A stretch of DNA of 10,398 nt, taken from contig JAPYMU010000019.1 in the NCBI GenBank assembly GCA_028286165.1, forward strand, positions 1 to 10,398, read 5' to 3'. The stretch comes from Spongiicolonus versatilis. Lineage in GTDB: Bacteria; Pseudomonadota; Gammaproteobacteria; Arenicellales; Spongiicolonaceae. Shown here piece by piece: positions 1-5,167 of the stretch; positions within the stretch are counted from its first letter, which is position 1; each line of letters begins with the position of its first letter. The position numbers and the translations under genes are program-made. The notes under the pieces are model-generated. The model was not told the origin of the DNA. It did no database searches and saw nothing but the letters and a program-made list of their open reading frames with translations.

Positions 1-303
1 GATATCGCTTTGCCCGGCACCACGCTGAGCATCAGCAAAACGGCGCAACTGCTCGATGTTTCGCGCCGGCATTTACGCCGTATTCTGGACGCTGAGCGGC
101 CGGTGACGCCGGAAATTGCGGCGCGCCTCAGCGCGCTTTTTAACACCAGCGTTGGCGTGTGGCTGAGCATGCAGGCCGCGCACGATGCCTGGGAAGCGGA
201 AAAATCCCTGCGCCCGCAAGTGCGGCGGCGGCTTGCGGCAACAAACAAAAAACTCACCCCCAAAGCAGGCCCCGAGCAGGCCCAAACCGCCGCTCACGTT
301 TAA
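1..303 (+). CDS. higA: HigA-type antitoxin, XRE family, 5' partial
   Basis: The frame is open at the first base of the window, so the N-terminus lies outside and 100 residues are visible. The visible part contains a helix-turn-helix (SKTAQLLDVSRRHLRRIL, about residues 9-26) followed by the segment TPEIAARLSALFNTSVGVWL and the MQAAHDAWEAE motif, which is the HigA signature for antidotes of HigB-type mRNA interferases. In the family these proteins bind the toxin and repress their own operon. The C-terminal tail after DAWEAE is about 30 residues, rich in Arg, Lys and Pro, and longer than usual. In higBA modules the toxin normally sits just upstream, which would be beyond the left edge, so I cannot tell whether the toxin is present. 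The TTG at position 10 is not a credible start because family similarity continues to the window edge. Confidence 0.85.
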   Translation, partial: DIALPGTTLSISKTAQLLDVSRRHLRRILDAERPVTPEIAARLSALFNTSVGVWLSMQAAHDAWEAEKSLRPQVRRRLAATNKKLTPKAGPEQAQTAAHV

Positions 304-326
304 CGCCCGCCCCCGTCGCCGTCTCT
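299..326 (+). repeat. C-rich intergenic repeat, copy 1
   Basis: The sequence beginning TTAACGCCCGCC and ending CCGTCTCT directly follows the higA stop codon. A close copy follows the gene ending at 1149. The shared core is CGCCCGCCCCCG, then an optional TCG, then CCGTCTCT. Function unknown. Confidence 0.45.
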
Positions 327-330
327 AAAT

Positions 331-347
331 GCAAGTCTGCGGCTTGC
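331..347 (+). repeat. short inverted repeat overlapping a promoter
   Basis: GCAAG at 331-335 is complementary to CTTGC at 343-347, with an inner T-G wobble and a C-G pair giving a 7-bp stem and a 3-nt loop. No T tract follows, so it is a poor terminator. Its right arm overlaps the candidate -35 box at 344-349, so it could instead be an operator, or chance. Confidence 0.25.
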
Positions 348-373
348 ACACCGCTTGGCGGGTGTGGTATAAG
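344..373 (+). promoter_or_regulatory. candidate sigma70 promoter with extended -10
   Basis: TTGCAC (344-349) is followed after 18 nt by TATAAG (368-373), preceded by TG one base upstream (TGG-TATAAG), an extended -10. A start site 6-8 nt downstream of the -10 would fall at about 380-381, directly before the ATG at 382. A transcript from here would therefore be leaderless or nearly so, consistent with the lack of a Shine-Dalgarno sequence before that ATG. This is read by eye. Confidence 0.5.
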
Positions 374-381
374 TTTTGCCC

Positions 382-522
382 ATGGAAAATCTGTCAACAA
401 ACCCAAAGCAGCCTCACCCATACCTGACCGGGGAATCCCCGCCGGGCGGTGAAGGCGGTTCGCCGGACTCTCTGATTGCCGGTGACATTTTTCCCCGCGA
501 AAAAAAATCTCCCGCATCATAA
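382..522 (+). CDS. short unknown ORF, probable 5' half of a frameshifted gene
   Basis: This 46-residue reading frame starts with ATG directly downstream of a good promoter and has no Shine-Dalgarno sequence. The product is rich in Pro, Gly and Ser with no recognisable domain. It runs in frame until a run of eight A (500-507) and ends at TAA 520-522. Removing one A would join it to the frame that ends at 718, giving a 111-residue protein. I therefore read it as the N-terminal part of one gene with the ORF at 476-718, split by a frameshift, a sequencing indel or a slippage site. It may also be non-coding leader. Confidence 0.4.
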   Translation: MENLSTNPKQPHPYLTGESPPGGEGGSPDSLIAGDIFPREKKSPAS

Positions 523-718
523 CACTGCGGAGGAATTTTATCGCTGGGTTGCGCTTCTTGACCGCCTCCACGAGCAAAATATGCTCACCGGGCGGGACCT
601 GGCCAGGCAAATCGCAATTGAGGCGTCGATGTTTGTCGAGTCCGAAGTGCTCAAGCAATGCAATGAAGCACTGGGCCTGCGGCAGTTAAACAAAATTGCG
701 CTCGGGGGCCGGCAATGA
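476..718 (+). CDS. hypothetical protein, probable 3' half of a frameshifted gene
   Basis: The frame codes for up to 80 residues from a TTG at 476. No Shine-Dalgarno sequence supports that start, and the better initiator is the ATG at 382 in another frame, joined through the A8 run at 500-507. The visible protein is a soluble, mostly helical segment (EEFYRWVALLDRLHEQ, then DLARQIAIEASMFVESEV). I do not recognise a family. The stop codon overlaps the start of the next gene (ATGA at 715-718), which indicates translational coupling and supports this frame being genuinely translated. The function may relate to the membrane protein encoded next, but that is inferred only from the overlap. Confidence 0.55.
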   Translation: MPVTFFPAKKNLPHHNTAEEFYRWVALLDRLHEQNMLTGRDLARQIAIEASMFVESEVLKQCNEALGLRQLNKIALGGRQ

Positions 719-1149
719 ATGAAAACCGTGACATGGCGGCCGGCGGCCGAAATGTGGACGATGGCGGGGCCGAATCGTCGAAGTTGCCTTTGGATGACGA
801 GGTGCTGAAAAAGGTTCCGCCTGAGATTCTAAAAATTATTGAACACCGCTCGTTCAAACACGGGCCGGCGCCGAACCCCGTCGCGGAGAAAATAACGGAA
901 AACCACATCACCAAAATCCTGGACAACACCGCCGAGGAAAGCGGCCGGCGGGCCAGGGACAAAACCCAATCCCGAAAATTCACATTTGCCTCGGCGGTTC
1001 TTGCCGTTGGCGTATTTGTTTTCCTGACCGTTTTCCTGAAACCGGACCGGGATTTGTATGTGGAAATCATCCAACTGCTGGCGATATTTGCCGGCGGTTT
1101 CGGCGCCGGCTACGGCGTCAAGGCATATCTGGAGAAAAATGGCGAATAG
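715..1149 (+). CDS. hypothetical two-helix membrane protein
   Basis: The 144-residue product has a polar N-terminal part (1-88) and two hydrophobic segments, about 89-108 and 115-136, separated by a short charged loop (KPDRDLY). The arrangement suggests a helical hairpin anchor with a cytoplasmic N-terminal domain. The N-terminal part contains VPPEILKIIEH and a helical stretch ITKILDNTAEESGRRARDK leading into the first helix. Topology and the segment before the membrane loosely recall DUF2335-type predicted membrane proteins, but I could not confirm similarity and assign no function. The start codon overlaps the previous stop as ATGA, with a G-rich stretch upstream (GGGGG at about 703-707). 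It probably forms one operon with the frameshifted gene upstream, ended by the hairpin at 1198-1225. Confidence 0.7.
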   Translation: MNENRDMAAGGRNVDDGGAESSKLPLDDEVLKKVPPEILKIIEHRSFKHGPAPNPVAEKITENHITKILDNTAEESGRRARDKTQSRKFTFASAVLAVGVFVFLTVFLKPDRDLYVEIIQLLAIFAGGFGAGYGVKAYLEKNGE

Positions 1150-1186
1150 GGTGAGTCCATTAACACCCGCGCCTGCAACTGCAAAT

Positions 1187-1220
1187 TTAACGCCCGCCGG
1201 CGCCCGCCCCCGCCGTCTCT
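1187..1220 (+). repeat. C-rich intergenic repeat, copy 2
   Basis: This copy starts with the same TTAACGCCCGCC and ends with the same CCGTCTCT as the element at 299-326, with extra C/G-rich bases in between. A further partial TTAACACCCGCGCC lies at 1160-1173. Unlike copy 1 it runs into a T tract and could act in termination. Confidence 0.45.
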
Positions 1221-1225
1221 TTTTT
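1198..1225 (+). terminator. weak intrinsic terminator candidate
   Basis: CGGCG (1198-1202) pairs with CGCCG (1211-1215) around an 8-nt C-rich loop and is followed by TCTCTTTTTT. It lies about 50 bp after the stop of the membrane protein gene at 1149. The 5-bp stem is short but all G-C and the T tract is good. It sits inside a C-rich sequence that is also found after the higA gene. Confidence 0.4.
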
Positions 1226-1253
1226 GACACGCCCTGAAAAAATAATTGCCAAA

Positions 1254-1271
1254 GTGTGACCAAAGTCACAC
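1254..1271 (+). promoter_or_regulatory. perfect CRP/FNR-type operator
   Basis: GTGTGAC and GTCACAC form a perfect 7-bp inverted repeat around CAAA. The core reads TGTGA-N6-TCACA, the exact CRP half-site consensus. Its centre (1262.5) lies about 42 nt upstream of the start site expected from the -10 box TACAAT at 1293-1298. This is the class II position for CRP-type activators, which substitutes for a -35 box, and no good -35 hexamer is present at the right distance. The regulator itself is not encoded in the window. Confidence 0.6.
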
Positions 1272-1292
1272 GTATTGAAAAAACCCCGTCCT

Positions 1293-1298
1293 TACAAT
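1293..1298 (+). promoter_or_regulatory. -10 box of a likely activator-dependent promoter
   Basis: TACAAT differs from TATAAT by one base. The hexamer 17 nt upstream (1270-1275, ACGTAT) is not a -35 box, but the CRP-type palindrome is placed where an activator would compensate. Transcription would start near 1305, leaving a leader of about 26 nt with GGAGGT at 1319-1324 before the GTG at 1331. A separate TTGACA at 1224-1229 has no matching -10. Confidence 0.5.
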
Positions 1299-1330
1299 GG
1301 ATTTTTTTCATCACACCCGGAGGTGCGGCT

Positions 1331-1570
1331 GTGAACGAAACCAAAACCAGGGGCGTTCAGGGGCGCGCCGACTTTTATGCGAAGTTGCTGCAGATTTGCG
1401 CGATTTTCCTTGCGCTGATTGGCGGCGGCCTTGCGGCGCAGATGAAAGCCGGGGAATATGATATATTCTTTGTGGCCGGCGCGGTGATTTTTGCTATTTT
1501 GCTGGCTGTAATTGGCTACTTGCTCGTCCAAATTCACCGCAATATCCAAAAACTGGAGGAATCAGAATGA
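1331..1570 (+). CDS. small two-helix membrane protein, hypothetical
   Basis: The 79-residue product starts at GTG 1331, chosen because GGAGGT at 1319-1324 lies 6 nt upstream. The frame remains open further upstream, but a GTG at 1256 falls inside the operator palindrome and has no ribosome binding site. Two hydrophobic helices are visible, about residues 18-36 and 44-67, joined by QMKAGEYDI, with a charged C-terminal tail (HRNIQKLEESE). The layout resembles the many small helical-hairpin proteins of accessory regions, and I do not recognise a named family. Its stop overlaps the next start (ATGA), so the two are probably made together and may act as a pair. The upstream CRP-type site suggests control by a CRP/FNR-family regulator. 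Confidence 0.75.
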   Translation: MNETKTRGVQGRADFYAKLLQICAIFLALIGGGLAAQMKAGEYDIFFVAGAVIFAILLAVIGYLLVQIHRNIQKLEESE

Positions 1571-1761
1571 GCAAAGAAACAATGGACATCATCGCTGTCC
1601 TCTTTCTCGGCGGTGGGATGCTTGTGTTCCTCGCAATGGTGGTATTTTGCAGCAACCCGCCGCGCTGGTTTGATGACTGGCTGGACGAAAGGGAGGAAAA
1701 GCGAGAGAAACGCTACGCCGCCCGCAAGGCCGCACGCCAAAAGCGCAAAAAGCCGGCGTAA
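1567..1761 (+). CDS. small single-helix membrane protein with basic tail
   Basis: The 64-residue product has one hydrophobic segment (about residues 7-28) followed by NPPRWFDDWLDE and a strongly charged, mostly basic tail (KREKRYAARKAARQKRKK). By the positive-inside rule the tail should be cytoplasmic and the N-terminus outside. The start is supported by GGAGGA at 1555-1560, 6 nt before the ATG, and by ATGA overlap with the preceding gene. No family is recognised. Size and shape would fit a small regulatory subunit, a membrane-acting peptide or a toxin-like peptide, but nothing in the sequence decides between them. The gene ends 26 bp before the convergent isocitrate dehydrogenase gene. Confidence 0.7.
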   Translation: MSKETMDIIAVLFLGGGMLVFLAMVVFCSNPPRWFDDWLDEREEKREKRYAARKAARQKRKKPA

Positions 1762-1764
1762 CGC

Positions 1765-1784
1765 CCCCCGGCGCCTCCGGCGGG
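1765..1784. terminator. possible bidirectional hairpin between convergent genes
   Basis: CCC-CCGG at 1765-1771 can pair with CCGG-C-GGG at 1777-1784 around CGCCT, with one bulged C. It occupies most of the 26-bp gap between the convergent stops at 1761 and 1788. No T tract is present on either side, so it is only a weak terminator candidate. Confidence 0.25.
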
Positions 1785-1787
1785 TGC

Positions 1788-3560
1788 TTACTCTTCCGGC
1801 CCCCAGCCGAACTCATCCACGGTCTGAAACAGGTCGGTCTGTGAAACCACGCCGAGGGGCTTGCCGCCCGGCTCGGCGGGGGCGACCACCACGCGGCGGA
1901 CTTTTTTCTCGGTCATGGTCTGGGCGATCTGGCGCAGTTTGGCGTGGCGGGGGACGGTGACCAGGGGGCGGGTGGCGATGTCGTGGACGGTGACGGCGGT
2001 GCCGGCCTTGCCGCCGACGATTTTTGTCACCACATCGTTTTGCGTCATGATGCCCCACTCGCCGCCGGCCTGCGGCTCCACCAAAATGGAACTGATTTTG
2101 TGGCGGCGCATTTCGCGCACCGCTTTTTTCACCGGCGTGTGCGCGGCGGTGCTGACGATGGCGGACATGATGTCCATGGCCTCGGAAGGGTGGCGGCCGG
2201 ACTCGCGCATCGCCTCCAGCGGGTTTTTCACCCGCCGCTTCTCGCGCTTTTTGCGGTCGCGGGCGAAAATTTTCTTGCGCTGTTTTTCAAACCGCGCCAG
2301 GGCCCGCGCGCTGCCGCTGATGCGGGCGATGAGCGCGTCGGCGAAAGTGCTGGTGGAAACGATGTGCGCGCCCTCCATCTGGCGGGCGAAATCGTAGGTG
2401 ACGAATTTGTCGCCGATGACTTTGGGGTAGGCGGCGTTGATTAAGTCGGCGGCCTCAAACCATTCAATGAACTCCAGCAGCATCACCCCGGACAGCAGCA
2501 GCGACGACGGGTTGACCTTGTCCTGGCCGGCGTATTTGGGCGCGGTGCCGTGGGTCGCCTCAAACACGGCGATGTCATCGGATACATTGGCGCCCGGCGC
2601 GATGCCGATGCCGCCCACTTCGGCGGCCAGCGCATCGGAAAGGTAGTCGCCGTTCAGGTTCATGGTGGCAATCACGTCAAACTCCGACGGGCGCAACTGC
2701 ATCAGTTGAAACATGATGTCGGCGATGCGGTCCTTGATGAGAATTTTCCCCTTCGGCATTTTGCCGCCGTGGGCCGAATACAACTCATCCTCGGTGATGA
2801 GTTTGCCGGCAAATTCCTCGCGCGCCACCTCGTAGCCCCAGTTGCGGAAACTGCCCTCGGTGAACTTCATGATGTTGCCCTTGTGCACCAGCGTCACGCT
2901 TTCGCGGTTGTTGTTAATTGCGTAGCGAATGGCGCGCCGCACCAGGCGGCTGGTGCCGAATTTGCTGATGGGCTTGATGCCCAGGCTGGCGCCTTCAAAA
3001 AATTCCGCGCCCATTTCCTCGCGCAGAAACTTCGCCAACTTTTCATTCTCCGGCGTGCCGCTCTGGTATTCAATGCCGGCGTAAACATCCTCGGTATTCT
3101 CGCGGAAAATCACCACGTCCACCTCTTCCGGTTTTTTCATCGGCGAGGGCACGCCGCTGTAGTAGCGCACCGGGCGCACGCAGGCGTACAGGTCCAACTC
3201 CTGCCGCAGCGAAACATTCAGCGAGCGAAAACCGCCGCCCACCGGCGTGGTCAGCGGGCCCTTGAGCGCGACTTTAATTTCGCGCAGCGCGTCCAGTGAT
3301 TCGCCGGGAAAATAATCGCCGTCGTACAGCCCGGCCGCTTTTTCCCCCATGAAAACCTCGCACCAGTGGATGGCGCGCTTGCCGCCGTATGCTTTTTGCA
3401 CCGCCGCATCCAGCACGCGCAGGGTCGCGCGGGTGATGTCGGGGCCGATGCCGTCGCCTTCAATGCAGCCGATCACCGGGTTGTGCGGCACCTGAAACAG
3501 GTCTTTGCTGATGCGGATTTTTTCGCCGCCTTCGGGCAGTTTAATGTGGCGGTAGGTCAT
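1788..3560 (-). CDS. icd: NADP+-dependent isocitrate dehydrogenase with C-terminal CBS domain pair
   Basis: The cytoplasmic TCA-cycle enzyme converts isocitrate to 2-oxoglutarate, CO2 and NADPH. Residues 1 to about 415 match E. coli Icd closely. Visible sites include EGDGIG (34-39), the substrate loop RSLNVSLRQ (112-120, Ser113, Asn115 and Arg119), Arg129, Arg153, Tyr160, Lys227, and metal ligands Asp305 and Asp309. NADP+ specificity residues are present: Lys342, Tyr343 and Val349, then Tyr389 and Arg393. Ser113 is the residue AceK phosphorylates in E. coli. The protein is 590 residues where the family usually ends near 416. A basic linker (about 416-458) leads to two CBS motifs (about 460-515 and 524-582), with ligand-type signatures GIMTQND and GVVSQTD. 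CBS pairs usually bind adenine nucleotides, so energy-state control is inferred. The start is ATG 3560, where family similarity begins. No Shine-Dalgarno sequence is visible. The gene is divergent from the GGT gene. Confidence 0.95.
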   Translation of the reverse strand: MTYRHIKLPEGGEKIRISKDLFQVPHNPVIGCIEGDGIGPDITRATLRVLDAAVQKAYGGKRAIHWCEVFMGEKAAGLYDGDYFPGESLDALREIKVALKGPLTTPVGGGFRSLNVSLRQELDLYACVRPVRYYSGVPSPMKKPEEVDVVIFRENTEDVYAGIEYQSGTPENEKLAKFLREEMGAEFFEGASLGIKPISKFGTSRLVRRAIRYAINNNRESVTLVHKGNIMKFTEGSFRNWGYEVAREEFAGKLITEDELYSAHGGKMPKGKILIKDRIADIMFQLMQLRPSEFDVIATMNLNGDYLSDALAAEVGGIGIAPGANVSDDIAVFEATHGTAPKYAGQDKVNPSSLLLSGVMLLEFIEWFEAADLINAAYPKVIGDKFVTYDFARQMEGAHIVSTSTFADALIARISGSARALARFEKQRKKIFARDRKKREKRRVKNPLEAMRESGRHPSEAMDIMSAIVSTAAHTPVKKAVREMRRHKISSILVEPQAGGEWGIMTQNDVVTKIVGGKAGTAVTVHDIATRPLVTVPRHAKLRQIAQTMTEKKVRRVVVAPAEPGGKPLGVVSQTDLFQTVDEFGWGPEE

Positions 3561-3570
3561 GGGTTTTTTC

Positions 3571-3596
3571 GTTATAGTGTTTTGATGAGTGTAGCA
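3571..3596 (-). promoter_or_regulatory. candidate icd promoter elements
   Basis: On the minus strand, TATAAC lies at 3576-3571 and TGC-TACACT (an extended -10) at 3596-3588. Either could serve as the icd -10 box. Use of TATAAC would start the transcript only a few bases before the ATG at 3560. The -35 regions are weak. On the + strand the same stretch contains TATAGT (3573-3578), a possible -10 for the GGT gene. The whole divergent intergenic region is only 59 bp. Confidence 0.35.
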
Positions 3597-3619
3597 CTGC
3601 CGGCGCAAATTTTCACCCG

Positions 3620-5167
3620 ATGAAAAAGCCTCGTGGCGCAGTGGCCGCGGGGCATCCGCTGACGGCGCATGCCGCCGCCGAAATGCTGCGCGCCGGCGGC
3701 AACGCTTTTGACGCCGCCGCCGCGGCTTTTTTCACCGCCTGCGCCGCCGAGCCGGTGCTGGCCAGCCTGGGCGGCGGCGGTTTTCTGCTGGCCGCGCCGG
3801 CATCCGGCGCGCCGCGCGTTTATGATTTTTTCACCCACACGCCGCTGGTGCGCCGGCCGCCGGCGCGGTTGGATTTTGAGAAAGTGGTGGTGGACTTCGG
3901 CAGCGCGCAGCAGATTTTTCACATCGGTTACGGCACGGCGGCGGCGCCCGGCGCGGTGGCCGGGATTTTGCAGGTGCACGCCGGGCACGGCCGCATGCCG
4001 CTGCGCGAGGTTGCCGCGCCGGCGCTGAGGGCGGCGCGCGAGGGGGTGAAGGTGACGGCGGCGCAGGCCGCGGTGTTTGGTTTTGTCGAGCCGATTTATG
4101 TGTCACGGCGGTCGGCGCGCGCGCTGTTTGAGTCGCCGGCCGCGCCGGGCCGGGTTTTGCGCGAGGGCGAGGCCATGCGCTTTCCGCAACTGGCCGATGT
4201 GGTGGAAACTTTGGCCGCGGAAGGCCGCGACTTTTTTTACCGGGGCGAAATCGCATCGCTCATCCACCGCCAACTGAAAGACTGCGGCCACCTCACCCGC
4301 GACGACCTGGCGCGCTACGAAGTCGTGCTGCGCAAGCCGCTGGCCCGCCGCTGCCATGGCGCCACTCTGTTCACCAACCCGCCGCCCGCCGCCGGCGGTG
4401 TGCTCACCGCTTTCGGCATCGCACTTGCCGAACGCTGCCGCCGCCCCGGCGATGCTTTCGGCGACACCGCCACTTTGCTGACGTTAGCCGACATTCTGCA
4501 TGCCACCTGCGAGGCAAATGTGAACGCGGCCGCCGCCGGCGGGGTGGACATCGACAACAGCCGGCTTCTGGACAGCGCATTGCTCGACCAGTACGCCGCC
4601 GGCATCACCGGCCGCGCCGTCGCCCGCAACGGCACCACCCACATCAGCATCGTGGACGCCGCCGGCAACGCCGCCGCCCTCACCGTGACCAACGGCGCCG
4701 GCTGCGGCGAGGTGCTGCCCGGCACCGGCATCATGCTCAACGACATGCTCGGCGAGGAGGAAGTGAGCCCGCGCGGCCTGCACCGCTGGCGTGTCAATGA
4801 GAGGCTGAGTTCCATGACCGCGCCCGCCCTGATTCGCGGCCGCGACACCGTCACCGTCACCGGCAGCGGCGGCTCCAACCGCATCCGCAGCGCGCTGGTG
4901 CAAGTCACCGTCAACCTGGTGCACCACGCCATGAGCGTGGAGCAAGCGGTGCGCGCGCCGCGCCTGCACTACGACGACAATCTGTACATTGAAGGCGGCT
5001 TCAGCGCCGCCGCCACCGCCGCGCTGTGCGAGGCCTGGCCCGGCGCCGTGGTTTTCCCCGCCGCCAACTTCTTCTTCGGCGGCGCCAACACCGTGCAAAT
5101 CGACTCCGCCGGCCGCATCCACGGCTGCGCCGACCCGCGGCGCGGCGGCGTGTTCACCGTGGCATGA
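3620..5167 (+). CDS. gamma-glutamyltransferase-family Ntn hydrolase, cytoplasmic type
   Basis: The 515-residue product aligns along its length with gamma-glutamyltransferases. It has the N-terminal RAGGNAFDAA (25-34) and GGGGF (51-55), and the autoprocessing site NGTTH, in which Thr339 would be the new N-terminus and nucleophile of the small subunit. SSMTAP (397-402) and TGSGGSNRI (414-422) form the oxyanion and substrate region. There is no signal peptide, and the start falls about where mature E. coli Ggt begins, so a cytoplasmic enzyme is likely. The residues that hold the gamma-glutamyl group in E. coli (Arg114, Asn411, Gln430, Asp433) correspond to Phe71, Gly359, Met376 and Glu379. The true substrate may therefore not be glutathione. 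The fold assignment is firm and the substrate is open. The gene overlaps the downstream MFS gene by ATGA. No Shine-Dalgarno sequence is seen before ATG 3620. Confidence 0.9.
   Translation: MKKPRGAVAAGHPLTAHAAAEMLRAGGNAFDAAAAAFFTACAAEPVLASLGGGGFLLAAPASGAPRVYDFFTHTPLVRRPPARLDFEKVVVDFGSAQQIFHIGYGTAAAPGAVAGILQVHAGHGRMPLREVAAPALRAAREGVKVTAAQAAVFGFVEPIYVSRRSARALFESPAAPGRVLREGEAMRFPQLADVVETLAAEGRDFFYRGEIASLIHRQLKDCGHLTRDDLARYEVVLRKPLARRCHGATLFTNPPPAAGGVLTAFGIALAERCRRPGDAFGDTATLLTLADILHATCEANVNAAAAGGVDIDNSRLLDSALLDQYAAGITGRAVARNGTTHISIVDAAGNAAALTVTNGAGCGEVLPGTGIMLNDMLGEEEVSPRGLHRWRVNERLSSMTAPALIRGRDTVTVTGSGGSNRIRSALVQVTVNLVHHAMSVEQAVRAPRLHYDDNLYIEGGFSAAATAALCEAWPGAVVFPAANFFFGGANTVQIDSAGRIHGCADPRRGGVFTVA

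Noticed and set aside
1224..1251. TTGACA at 1224-1229 as a sigma70 promoter
   Set aside because: No acceptable -10 hexamer lies 16-18 nt downstream (the bases there are TTGCCAAA). The CRP-site plus TACAAT arrangement fits better.
1256..1330. An earlier GTG start for the 79-residue membrane protein
   Set aside because: The GTG is inside the CRP-type palindrome and upstream of the -10 box, with no Shine-Dalgarno sequence. The GTG at 1331 has GGAGGT 6 nt away.
2349..2356. A Chi-like octamer GCTGGTGG
   Set aside because: A single 8-mer inside coding sequence is expected by chance in GC-rich DNA, and the organism is unknown.
2550..3299. A 249-codon + strand frame inside icd
   Set aside because: It is antisense to the well-conserved Icd catalytic domain, with no promoter, ribosome site or domain.
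5026..5163. An upstream extension of the MFS gene
   Set aside because: It overlaps the 3' end of the GGT-like gene and is Arg/Pro-rich, not membrane-like. ATG 5164 with the ATGA overlap is the natural start.
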